Source of the DNA: an uncultured Lachnobacterium sp.
GTDB taxonomy: Bacteria; Bacillota; Clostridia; Lachnospirales; Lachnospiraceae
DNA length: 11,469 bases
NCBI GenBank assembly: GCA_900550545.1
Contig: URSS01000060.1
Location: forward strand, 1 to 11,469
Reading direction: 5' to 3'
The position numbers were made by a program, and so were the translations under genes. Positions 1 through 7,490 of the stretch are shown here, piece after piece; the first letter of the stretch is position 1; the number at the start of each line of letters is the position of its first letter. Below the pieces are notes generated by a model. It made no database searches. It saw nothing but the letters and a program-made list of their open reading frames with translations, and was not told the DNA's origin.

Positions 1-3000
1 ACGACACCATCGGTGTCCGTTACCTTTACCAGACGGTTCATGCAGTCATACTGATAGTGATACCCCGGCTTTTTGGTCTTCCGAAGAAGGATTCCCTTTC
101 CCGTGTTTTCTTCCTCATCCTTTTGGAAACTGCGGTATTCCTCCGGGGTCATGCTCTGGAGCACGTTGCCATATAAGTCACGCTCCGTGTAGGTCACGCC
201 TCCATCCGGAGCTGTCACGCAAAGCAGATGCTTTTCTTTGTCGTAATTGTATACATATGCTGCCGGTGTTTCCTTTCCCGCCTCATTCGGACGGATCTCG
301 CGGAGCCGGTTGCCCAGATAGTCATTTTCATATCGCGTGACTTCCCGTTCGGGCGAAACCATCTTCGACAGATGCGTCCACGCATCATAGCGGTACTCAA
401 TTCCTTTTCCATCATCCGTCTTCGGATTGTAGCCGTTTGGACGGATATATTTTGTGATGTTGGCCATGTTATCGTAGTAGTAACGGGTAACATTTCCCTC
501 TTCATCCCGGATACTTGTGATATGTCCCATATGATTTTTGCCATACCAGACAGTACCAAAAGCATCCTCCACGGCAATCAGGCTGCCCTTCGGATCATAC
601 CGGTAGTATGTCGTCGCACCGTCTGCCGCGGTATAACTTGTCGGCGTGCCGAACTCTGTCTTATAGCTGTATCGCTCCACGCTCTGATCCGCATGGATGA
701 CTTGCAAAAGCCTGCCTCTGTGGTCATGTTTGTATTCTGTTTTTCTCCAGGTATTTGCATCCAGGCGGACGCTTGTACTGCTTAAGTTGTTTTTCTCATC
801 ATAAGTATTTATCAGCTCACGACCTGTATTTTCCTTATAATGGATTACCTGTCCTGCTTCATTGTATGTATACTGCCGCATAAGTCCCGCCGGATCAGTC
901 TCGGAAAGCAGCTCTCCATGTTGTCCGTAAGTGCGCTTCGTTGTCCTTCCATACCGGTCGTTTTCCTCCACACGGTTGCCTGCTGCATCGTAGACACGGG
1001 TTTCCTTCGTGCCGTCCGGGTGCAGGATTTCTGTGATCTTCTTATTCTGGTCATAGGTATAGATCACGTTTTCACCGGTTGAAGTTGTAAGGAATGTATT
1101 CTGGCGGTTGGCATCATCATAAAATGCCACGTATTCCTCGCCACCCTCCAGTTCCTGCCGGATGACACGTCCCCTGCGGTCATAATAATTCGTGGAAAAA
1201 CATTTGCCATTTAAGTCGGTCAGGCGTGTCAGATAGCCTTCCGGTGTATAGGAATAATACATTGTTCCACCATTTGGCAGACGGACTGACGTAAGGAAAT
1301 TTCCCTCATAATGATAGCTTACCCGACGGCCCGTATTGTCTTCCAGATGGGACAGACGGCCATTCTCATAGAAAAATCTGATCCATGTGCCACTGGAAAA
1401 GGTCATCTGTGTCAGCAGATTTCCCGTATAGGCAAGTGTCGTCCGGTTGTCATGGATATCTGCCACCATCATGAGACGACCTGTTTTGTCATACCCATAA
1501 TGTTTTCCCTCTGTCGTGACCGTCAGCCGGTATCCATCCATGGTGTCCACCAGATGAAACTTTTCGCTGCCATCCTTCTGATTGACCCATCGTCCGTCAA
1601 TTCTGCGGAAATGCTCCATATGCAGATCTTCCATCTGCACATCGGCAAACTCCCCTCTCTGCGATACCGTACTTTCTATGCCAAAGCGCCACATATCACC
1701 AAGAATACCTCCGGTATTCTTGTATGCAGATTCATAATAACGTTTCAGAGAATACAGTCCAAGTGCATCCTCGACTCCCAGATCCACATATTCTGCCATA
1801 AGACTTCCGGTTGCAAGGTTAATCGGGTCGTGAGTAGCATCTGCATCGCACGCTGGATGATTATCTCCGTTGTTTTTTCTTGGGGGGTTTTCACTGCTGT
1901 CTCCACCTTCACCGGTTGACTTCTTATTTGACTGTTCTTTTCCTTCGATATGTGGTTTCTTGCTGGATGCCTTATTTTCTTCGCTATTCGATTTCTTTCC
2001 AGATTCTTTACTCTTGCTTTTCTTTTTTTCACTTGGCAATACGTATTCTTGCCCAGTTTTAACCGCTTTTCCCGCTGAATACATATTCTTTGCATTTCCA
2101 GTCATTCCAACTAATTGTCGAACAATGCTTACTAATGCAGCTGCATCGTTTGCATTTTCTATTTTAAAATCCACTCTCGGTCCTATTTCCTTCATATCAT
2201 TTACAACTCCGATACCGGAATCCGTAAATCTAACCCCATTATAGATTACTTTTGCAACCCTGATTGCCTTTTCACCCTTTGTTAAAGTTTTTGTAGCTTT
2301 TGCTGCTTTATAAGCCTTAACCCCCATCTTTGCTGCTGCACAGGCATCTCCAAGTCCTGGAATTGCTGCGATTGCAGACATAGCCGCACCACAATAATCA
2401 CCTCTTGCTAATGATATTGCAGCATTTGCTAGGTCAAAAAAAGTGCCTATACCAGGAATAAATCCACAAATATCCAACCCCAGCTGCAGAGCGTCCAATC
2501 CCGTAGACCACCAGTCCTGATATGTTTCCTCAACAATATCATGTTGTCCCTTTTCATAGCCCATCCAGCCAAAGTTTTTTGCACTAATGGAAATATTTGT
2601 ATTTATGATAATGTTGCTGTCTTTTACACAAAAAGTAATTTCATTTAAACCATATATGGTCACCACTCCACTGTCATAAGCAGCATCTTCACTTGTGTCC
2701 TGTAAATTTTCTTCATTCTCATCACTATCGCTTACATACTGTGTTTCCCCTGCAGACTTTCTGATGTTTTTAAACAAAAGTGAGTCTGCGGTTTCCTTCA
2801 GATTTTTTTTTAAATCTTCTTTAAATCGGTCAAACTCTTCTTCTCCTGCAGCATCAGACTGCTCCTGCTTACTCATTCCTCCTTCTGCAAGATACAAACT
2901 ATTATTATCTTCTGCAGCAGAACGGTATTTCTCCTTGCCACTCTCAACCTTTGTCTTCGCATCCTCAAGTTTTTCCGGAGATGATATTGCTGCCAGAAGC

Positions 3001-4271
3001 ATACTGCCTTCTTCGGTTGTTTCCATGGATACATCACTACCCGATGTAATAGTAATTCCCTCGTCCTCAAACTTGATACTAATCTCTGTATCATCTTCCT
3101 CATCATACTTTTTTCTTGTATCCGTAACAATCAATGATGAAGATGTAAAACGAATCATCTTGTCTTTGTTTGTCAGGACCTTTTCGTCCGGCTTGCTATA
3201 ATCCGGTCCGTCTGTGCTGCTTCTGCTACTTCCCAGACACACAATTTTTCCATTATTTTCATAATAGACAAATACCTTATCTCCAATATCCGGCATACAA
3301 TAAAATGAATTACTCAATGCGGATTCATAGGGAATATCCACACAGTTTCCACTCATATCAGCTGCATCTGCATCAAACTGGACCTGTACAATATTTCCTG
3401 TTACAGAAAGTACTGTTCCTGTTACAATATTGCTGACACAATCTGCAGACACAGAGGCGGCATAACTTGCCTTTGCGTCCATTGACCGTACCTGTTTGAT
3501 ATGATTGACCAAATTTCCATTTTCATTCACGATGCGACTTTGAACAACTGTAAAATCGCCAATAATATCCCCTGCCATTACGCTCAGTTCATCTGTGGTA
3601 TATTCGCAGGTTTCAAACTGATAACTGACAACCGTGGCATCTGCATTCGCCTGTACAGCCCGCAGTTCATTGACATTACGGCTTCTTGATTTTTGCTTTT
3701 CCAGTATCTTACTTTCAAAAGTCCGGCCACCTTTGTTTCCCCCTGCGATTGCCATATGTGTGCCTCTGCAGCCAGAATACATATGCATGCCAAAACTGTT
3801 GATCATTCTGCAGGCAAACTGCCAGTCCGTTTCATTCTGCTGATATACAACCGTTGGTATTGCCGGATTCTGTTCCAGCTGCACGTTGCAGCCATATTCC
3901 CGCAATACCTCATCCAGAATGTCTGACAACTTTTTCCCCGGACTCTGAAATGTACGGGTTTTACGTGACATGTCTGCTGCCACTTCCAAATCAGAAAGTT
4001 CAAGGATCAGTTTCTGGTATCCATCCTGATTCTCTATCGCCACAGAAACACAGATTCCACTGTATATATTTTTCCCTTCCATATCGGTAATCACTGCCGG
4101 CGTAAAATACAATGCCTCAAGTTCCGCCAGTGTTGTATTATCCTTCATTTCCACAATCAGATATGCCATTCCATGTGTATCGGCCTGTATCTCAGAATAG
4201 AAATCCAGAATTTTTGCATAGGAAAGTTTTATATCCGCTTTGATTTGTGCAATGGTAGTATATTTACTCAT
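1..4271 (-). CDS. VgrG-Rhs fusion polymorphic toxin, C-terminus beyond window
   Basis: I read one open frame from the ATG at 4271 to the left edge, 1423 residues with no stop, so the protein is 3'-truncated by the window. Residues 1 to about 260 resemble the gp27-like part of VgrG (NETDW at 146-150). An OB/gp5-like domain follows (FYCMP-IGD near 323-330), then a short strand-rich stretch near 410. An acidic, low-complexity insert covers about 420-560. A Gly/Ala-rich hydrophobic segment (GFIPGIG at 603-609, IPGLGD near 640) resembles the pretoxin transmembrane motif of polymorphic toxins. A Lys/Ser linker (about 745-805) leads to a DUF6531-type start, DPINLATGS at 815, and then YD-type Rhs repeats to the edge (YDRRGR, YDKTGR). 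The expected role is a spike carrying an Rhs cage around a C-terminal toxin, but the toxin is not visible. The start overlaps the upstream stop by 8 nt, with an AGGAG 12 nt ahead. The fusion is clear; the delivery role is inferred. Confidence 0.93.
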   Translation of the reverse strand, partial: MSKYTTIAQIKADIKLSYAKILDFYSEIQADTHGMAYLIVEMKDNTTLAELEALYFTPAVITDMEGKNIYSGICVSVAIENQDGYQKLILELSDLEVAADMSRKTRTFQSPGKKLSDILDEVLREYGCNVQLEQNPAIPTVVYQQNETDWQFACRMINSFGMHMYSGCRGTHMAIAGGNKGGRTFESKILEKQKSRSRNVNELRAVQANADATVVSYQFETCEYTTDELSVMAGDIIGDFTVVQSRIVNENGNLVNHIKQVRSMDAKASYAASVSADCVSNIVTGTVLSVTGNIVQVQFDADAADMSGNCVDIPYESALSNSFYCMPDIGDKVFVYYENNGKIVCLGSSRSSTDGPDYSKPDEKVLTNKDKMIRFTSSSLIVTDTRKKYDEEDDTEISIKFEDEGITITSGSDVSMETTEEGSMLLAAISSPEKLEDAKTKVESGKEKYRSAAEDNNSLYLAEGGMSKQEQSDAAGEEEFDRFKEDLKKNLKETADSLLFKNIRKSAGETQYVSDSDENEENLQDTSEDAAYDSGVVTIYGLNEITFCVKDSNIIINTNISISAKNFGWMGYEKGQHDIVEETYQDWWSTGLDALQLGLDICGFIPGIGTFFDLANAAISLARGDYCGAAMSAIAAIPGLGDACAAAKMGVKAYKAAKATKTLTKGEKAIRVAKVIYNGVRFTDSGIGVVNDMKEIGPRVDFKIENANDAAALVSIVRQLVGMTGNAKNMYSAGKAVKTGQEYVLPSEKKKSKSKESGKKSNSEENKASSKKPHIEGKEQSNKKSTGEGGDSSENPPRKNNGDNHPACDADATHDPINLATGSLMAEYVDLGVEDALGLYSLKRYYESAYKNTGGILGDMWRFGIESTVSQRGEFADVQMEDLHMEHFRRIDGRWVNQKDGSEKFHLVDTMDGYRLTVTTEGKHYGYDKTGRLMMVADIHDNRTTLAYTGNLLTQMTFSSGTWIRFFYENGRLSHLEDNTGRRVSYHYEGNFLTSVRLPNGGTMYYSYTPEGYLTRLTDLNGKCFSTNYYDRRGRVIRQELEGGEEYVAFYDDANRQNTFLTTSTGENVIYTYDQNKKITEILHPDGTKETRVYDAAGNRVEENDRYGRTTKRTYGQHGELLSETDPAGLMRQYTYNEAGQVIHYKENTGRELINTYDEKNNLSSTSVRLDANTWRKTEYKHDHRGRLLQVIHADQSVERYSYKTEFGTPTSYTAADGATTYYRYDPKGSLIAVEDAFGTVWYGKNHMGHITSIRDEEGNVTRYYYDNMANITKYIRPNGYNPKTDDGKGIEYRYDAWTHLSKMVSPEREVTRYENDYLGNRLREIRPNEAGKETPAAYVYNYDKEKHLLCVTAPDGGVTYTERDLYGNVLQSMTPEEYRSFQKDEEENTGKGILLRKTKKPGYHYQYDCMNRLVKVTDTDGV

Positions 4272-4302
4272 TTTCTTTCTTTGCTCCTAATTTTTCTATA
4301 TA
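4231..4302 (-). repeat. 72-bp duplicated junction, active copy
   Basis: This block spans the 3' end of paralog copy 3 and the first codons of the VgrG-Rhs gene. It matches 5001-5072 at 69 of 72 positions, exactly 770 bp away and in the same orientation. The similarity covers the stop of the membrane gene, the AGGAG, and the start codon plus about 13 codons of the downstream gene. Confidence 0.9.
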
Positions 4303-4977
4303 ATTAAAAAGGAATCCGCATGGAAATACTGCAAGGATAAATGTCAACACACCTCTCTCCATTGCCCTCTCTTCAATTTTCTGTCCATCTTCTCCTTCTC
4401 TCCATTTTCCAGCAACGTCTACATAATATGTAAGTGCATCATTTGAAAGACCTGTATATTCTGCCAGCTTATTTATGACTTTCTCATTCTTTAATTTTTT
4501 TGTACTTGCCACTGGCAGTTCGATTGTTCCGCTTTTTGGAATTGTAAATGCCCGATCATCAATAAAAATAAGCATTTTTTGTCCATCTTTTAATTTTGCA
4601 ACGTAAAAGGTACCTACGCCACCTTCTGTATTCCCATGTTCATACCTTGCCTTTTTTTTAATATAATATCCGGTACCCGATAACTCCTTATACATGGTAG
4701 TAGCTTCTAAATCCTCTGCTTTAACTTTAATAATATAATTTTCTTCTGCTTCAATAATTTCTTCTCTGCTTGTCAATTCTTCATACCCAGCTCCTGCTGG
4801 GTATCCGGTCTGATCCTCATACTTTTCATAATCTACCGGCTCTGCACTTTTGTATATTGCTTTTCCATAATCCGGTATCAACGTTACCCCACAAGCTATG
4901 AATGTCGCTAATAAAATTGCAAATGTGATTGATGCCTTTATTCTGCTAAATGCTCCCGTGCTTACCATGCTTACCAT
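4264..4977 (-). CDS. two-TM membrane protein, paralog copy 3
   Basis: This is a 237-residue protein of a family I do not recognise. After a basic start (FSRIKAS) comes a hydrophobic helix at about 17-34. A polar domain of about 170 residues follows, then a second helix at about 208-226 and a Lys-rich tail. By the positive-inside rule both ends would be cytoplasmic and the central domain outside. Blocks shared with copies 1 and 2 are PDYGK, YEDQTG-PAG, EGGVGTFY-AKLK, FIDDR-F-IPKSGT-ELPVA and YYVD-AGKWR. The start at 4977 has AAAAAGGAG just upstream and aligns with the start of both sister genes. The 3' end overlaps the start of the VgrG-Rhs gene by 8 nt (ATGAGTAA), which suggests translational coupling. 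Possible roles include immunity or a membrane partner of the effector; the sequence does not decide between them. Confidence 0.93.
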   Translation of the reverse strand: MVSMVSTGAFSRIKASITFAILLATFIACGVTLIPDYGKAIYKSAEPVDYEKYEDQTGYPAGAGYEELTSREEIIEAEENYIIKVKAEDLEATTMYKELSGTGYYIKKKARYEHGNTEGGVGTFYVAKLKDGQKMLIFIDDRAFTIPKSGTIELPVASTKKLKNEKVINKLAEYTGLSNDALTYYVDVAGKWREGEDGQKIEERAMERGVLTFILAVFPCGFLFNYIEKLGAKKENE

Positions 4978-4993
4978 AATTTTTTTCTCCTTT

Positions 4994-5041
4994 TTAATTT
5001 ATATCCTCTTTCATTTGTGCAATGGTAGTATATTTATTCAT
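4994..5041 (-). pseudogene. 15-codon remnant of the VgrG-Rhs gene start
   Basis: The ATG at 5041 opens a 15-codon frame, MNKYTTIAQMKEDIN, ending in TAA. It matches the first residues of the VgrG-Rhs protein (MSKYTTIAQIKADIK) at 11 of 15 positions, and the DNA is almost identical until the match stops abruptly at codon 15. It keeps the same AGGAG and the same overlap with the preceding stop (here that of copy 2) as the intact gene. Its TAA runs straight into the AAAAAGGAG of copy 3. I read it as a scar left when an Rhs gene was lost or when copy 3 was inserted. It may still be translated and relay ribosomes from copy 2 to copy 3. Confidence 0.85.
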
Positions 5042-5072
5042 TTTCTTTCTTTGCTCCTAATTTTTCTATATA
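5001..5072 (-). repeat. 72-bp duplicated junction, relic copy
   Basis: This is the partner of 4231-4302, with three mismatches in 72 bp. It joins the 3' end of paralog copy 2 to the remnant start of a VgrG-Rhs gene. Direct repeats of this kind, flanking a 714-bp gene, are expected products of tandem duplication and could still recombine. Confidence 0.9.
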
Positions 5073-5747
5073 TGCAAACAAAAATCCGAACGGAACAACT
5101 ACGATAACAAACGTCACCATTCCCCTTACTGTTGCCTTATCTGACATTTTTTCTCCATCTGTGCTCTGTCTCCATTTTCCTGCTGTATCTACATAATATT
5201 GAAGTTCTTCTTCTGAAAGCCCTGTTAAATTCTGCAAACGTGAAAGTACCCATGGATCTGTTATACTATCAGTACTTGCAACTGGAAGTTCCACCATTCC
5301 ACTCTTTGGAACTGTAAATACCCGGTCATCTATAAAAACAATAATCTTCTCTCCGCTTTTTAATTTAGCAATATAATAAGTGCCTACCCCTCCATTTGAA
5401 TTTGCAAATATATACTTTGAAAATTTATTTTTATAGTAAGTTTCTTCTTGTATTTTCCGATACAACTTAACAGGTTGCAAATCTTTTACATCTACTTTCA
5501 AAATATAATTTTTCTCTGCATCAAAAATTTCTTTCCTACCTGTAAGTTCCTCATACCCCTGTCCAGCCGGAAATCCTGTCTGATCCTCATACTCATCATA
5601 ATCCACTGTTTCTGCACTTTTATATATATTCTTTCCATAATCCGGAATATCTTCAACCAATTCTGCCACCAAAAATGCCAATACAATTGCGCATGTAATC
5701 GATGCCTTTATTCTACTAAATGCTGCTGTGCTTACCATACTTACCAT
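5034..5747 (-). CDS. two-TM membrane protein, paralog copy 2
   Basis: This 237-residue protein has the same length and layout as copy 3: a basic N-terminus (MVSMVSTAAFSRIKAS), a membrane helix at about 17-34, a polar central domain, and a second helix near the C-terminus followed by GAKKENE. It carries the family blocks YEDQTGFPAG, GGVGTYYIAKLKSG, FIDDRVFTVPKSG and YYVDTAGKWR. I chose the ATG at 5747 because AAAAAGGAG sits 10 nt upstream and because it aligns with the starts of both sister genes. A longer reading from a GTG at 5801 would add 18 residues that only overlap the preceding gene. The start lies 7 nt after the stop of the 66-residue gene. The last bases overlap the remnant Rhs start. 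Function unknown. Confidence 0.93.
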   Translation of the reverse strand: MVSMVSTAAFSRIKASITCAIVLAFLVAELVEDIPDYGKNIYKSAETVDYDEYEDQTGFPAGQGYEELTGRKEIFDAEKNYILKVDVKDLQPVKLYRKIQEETYYKNKFSKYIFANSNGGVGTYYIAKLKSGEKIIVFIDDRVFTVPKSGMVELPVASTDSITDPWVLSRLQNLTGLSEEELQYYVDTAGKWRQSTDGEKMSDKATVRGMVTFVIVVVPFGFLFAYIEKLGAKKENE

Positions 5748-5754
5748 AATTTTT

Positions 5755-5955
5755 TTACTCCTTTTTATCATCTTCTTTTGACCATCGGTATACCTTGACA
5801 CCGACCCAAATAATAACTATGCCAAATATCACTATAAAAAATGGAACCGGATGAAATTCATTGCTAAAAAGAAGCCCTGCTCCTCCCATAAAACAGGATA
5901 TAACTCCCAGTGTAATTAAACATGTACAAAACGTATCCCAACTTCTATTATCCAT
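5755..5955 (-). CDS. small two-TM membrane protein, 66 residues
   Basis: This short protein is almost entirely two hydrophobic helices, about residues 9-31 (CLITLGVISCFMGGAGLLF) and 36-56 (VPFFIVIFGIVIIWVGV), with a charged tail WSKEDDKKE. I do not recognise the family. Its ATG overlaps the stop of copy 1 by 8 nt (ATGGATAA), the same geometry as between copy 3 and the VgrG-Rhs gene, which supports real, coupled translation. The Shine-Dalgarno of copy 2 lies inside its last codons. A remnant of the 3' end of a similar gene lies upstream of copy 1, so it was probably part of the unit that duplicated. It could be a small partner of the paralogs or an immunity-type peptide; this is inference. Confidence 0.8.
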   Translation of the reverse strand: MDNRSWDTFCTCLITLGVISCFMGGAGLLFSNEFHPVPFFIVIFGIVIIWVGVKVYRWSKEDDKKE

Positions 5956-6649
5956 TTTTCTTTTCCTCCTTTTTTTCTATATATGTAAACAAAAAAGAGC
6001 ATATAATTGTAACACCCACAAAGACAACTGCACATACAGTTAATGCACGCTCCCTTATTCTCTGCCCTTCCTCACTTCTTCGCCACGCTTCTGTTGTGTC
6101 TACATAATAATCCAGATCCTCCTCGGCAAGCCTTGTCAATTCTTGTAATTTTTCTATAAATCCTGTGCTTTCCATCTCCTTTGTCCCAGCCACCGGAAGT
6201 TTCACAGTGCCACTTTTAGGTATCTTAAATGTTCTGTCGTCTATAAGAACAATTACTTTGTCTCCACTTTTTAACTTTGCAATATAAAAAGTACCTACAC
6301 CCCCTTCTGTATTAGCGTTATTGTATTTTGAAAATTTTCCATAATAATAGTCTGATTTTAATATTGATTTATACATATTTGCAGACTTTAAATCTTTCAC
6401 ATCCACTGTTACAACATAATTTTCCTCCGCCTCTACAATATCTGCTCTATTTGATAACTCTTTATATCCTTCTCCTGCTGGGAAACCAGTCTGATCTGTA
6501 TACTTATCATAATCCGCTGGTGCAGTTTGATTATAAAAGTACCTTCCATAATCTGGAAAGTTTGCCATACTCCATCCCAATATTGCTCCAAGTATAATCG
6601 CACATGCGATTGGTGCCTTGATTCTGCTAAATGTTGCCATACTTACCAT
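5948..6649 (-). CDS. two-TM membrane protein, paralog copy 1
   Basis: This 233-residue member is the most divergent of the three. It starts MVSMATFSRIKAP, followed by a hydrophobic helix (CAIILGAILGWSMANF), then PDYGR, YTDQTGFPAGEGYKELS, TEGGVGTFYIAKLKSG, LIDDRTFKIPKSGTVKLPVA and YYVDTTEAWRR. The second helix (VCAVVFVGVTIICSFLFTYI) ends in a Lys-rich tail. The start at 6649 has AAAAAAGGAG 11 nt upstream and matches the sister starts. It lies 42 nt after the DUF4280 gene, and that gap holds a remnant of the 3' end of a 66-residue-type gene. Its 3' end overlaps the 66-residue gene. The same topology as the other copies is expected, with the central domain outside the cytoplasm. Function unknown. 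Confidence 0.93.
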   Translation of the reverse strand: MVSMATFSRIKAPIACAIILGAILGWSMANFPDYGRYFYNQTAPADYDKYTDQTGFPAGEGYKELSNRADIVEAEENYVVTVDVKDLKSANMYKSILKSDYYYGKFSKYNNANTEGGVGTFYIAKLKSGDKVIVLIDDRTFKIPKSGTVKLPVAGTKEMESTGFIEKLQELTRLAEEDLDYYVDTTEAWRRSEEGQRIRERALTVCAVVFVGVTIICSFLFTYIEKKEEKKNG

Positions 6650-6654
6650 AATTT

Positions 6655-6687
6655 CTTTACTCCTTTTTTATCATCATCTTTTGACTA
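6655..6687 (-). pseudogene. remnant of the 3' end of the 66-residue gene
   Basis: On the minus strand this stretch reads TAGTCAAAAGATGATGATAA and continues into the AAGGAG of copy 1. It aligns with 5755-5784, which encodes the WSKEDDKKE tail and stop of the 66-residue protein, with about 28 of 30 bases matching and one extra A. The first codon of the match is TAG instead of TGG, and the extra base breaks the frame, so nothing is encoded here. It indicates that copy 1 once sat directly behind a 66-residue-type gene, as copy 2 does now. Confidence 0.65.
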
Positions 6688-6691
6688 TTCT

Positions 6692-7486
6692 TCACTTTTT
6701 ATTTATATCCAACTGTAATTCTTCCACTGATTTCAACGAAGGTAGTGAGGATTCTTTTTCTTTTATAGACATACCATTCAAGTCAATTCCTTCCAAATCT
6801 CGGTTATACATATACTGTTGTGGATCTTTGAGCATTTCATTCCATTCCTCCAGCATTGCCTGCTGTTTTTGGCGTTCCGCTTCCTCAGCTGCTTCTTTTT
6901 CTGCTGCCTTCGCCTGAGCTGCCTCTTCCCTGTCCTGCTTAATCTCTCCAAGTTCTGTAAAACTTTCCAGCTGCTCCTGAACCTCACTTGGCAACTGATC
7001 CGTCTTATCATATACCGTTGGCTCTTCATCACTTTCATCCGATTTCTCATCGGCATCCTCTTCCTTTTCCAGATAAATGGAAATAGTTCCCCCGTAATAG
7101 CACGGAAGCTTGCTTTCTATTGTCAATGCCGGGACTCCGTCTATAAAATAATCCTCATCCACATTGATCCATGGCACCAGTGTCATGGGTTCGCATTTCA
7201 CACCTGCCACTTTTTTTGCAAACAATGCTCCTAGAGGGCCAATCAATCCACCCATGATTGCAGTTCCCACTAAACCATTTGGATTTGTTAAAGATGTACA
7301 TCTTCCAAACTGCAGGATGTTCTCATTTGCCACATGATCACTTGCATTCATCAGCGGCTGATCTTCTGTAGAAAATGTAATTCCATGGTCCTCTGGCAGA
7401 TTCAGATACTGCTGAAAATCTTTGGAACCGCAGCTGCATTCCGCCTTCATTAACCGATACACATACTGTTTTTTATCCTGTGACAT
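6692..7486 (-). CDS. DUF4280 PAAR-like spike-tip protein with coiled-coil tail
   Basis: This is a 264-residue protein. Residues 10-138 fit the PAAR-like DUF4280 pattern: an early Cys pair (C17, C19), NILQFGRC at 56-63, C98-EPMTLVPW, and LPCYYGGTISI at 127-137. Such domains cap the VgrG trimer as a sharp tip, and the Cys/Asp-rich core may bind a metal. From about 138 on the protein is acidic and then strongly coiled-coil (EEAAQAKAAEKEAAEEAERQ region, about 175-215), ending with an Asn/Leu-rich tail. The tail is unusual for a bare tip and may bind a cargo or adaptor. The gene starts 4 nt after the preceding stop and has GAGGTGA close by, so coupled translation is likely. The family call rests on motif recall, not on a search. 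Confidence 0.85.
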   Translation of the reverse strand: MSQDKKQYVYRLMKAECSCGSKDFQQYLNLPEDHGITFSTEDQPLMNASDHVANENILQFGRCTSLTNPNGLVGTAIMGGLIGPLGALFAKKVAGVKCEPMTLVPWINVDEDYFIDGVPALTIESKLPCYYGGTISIYLEKEEDADEKSDESDEEPTVYDKTDQLPSEVQEQLESFTELGEIKQDREEAAQAKAAEKEAAEEAERQKQQAMLEEWNEMLKDPQQYMYNRDLEGIDLNGMSIKEKESSLPSLKSVEELQLDINKK

Positions 7487-7490
7487 TTTT

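Noticed and set aside
1..1800. Rhs YD repeats considered as a DNA-level tandem repeat
   Set aside because: The repetition is at the protein level and degenerate; I see no tandem DNA repeat units.
228..1919. Plus-strand frames rich in Cys, His and Ile opposite the Rhs repeats
   Set aside because: They are shadows of the Rhs coding frame and show no domain, ribosome binding site or operon context.
1870..3201. Plus-strand frames opposite the VgrG-Rhs gene rich in Ser, Phe and Leu
   Set aside because: They are antisense to a continuous minus-strand coding sequence with clear domain motifs, and their composition is what reversed Glu/Lys-rich codons give.
5748..5801. GTG start at 5801 giving an 18-residue longer copy 2
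   Set aside because: It would overlap most of the tail of the 66-residue gene, has no better ribosome binding site, and both sister paralogs start at the position equivalent to 5747, which has AAGGAG at a suitable distance.
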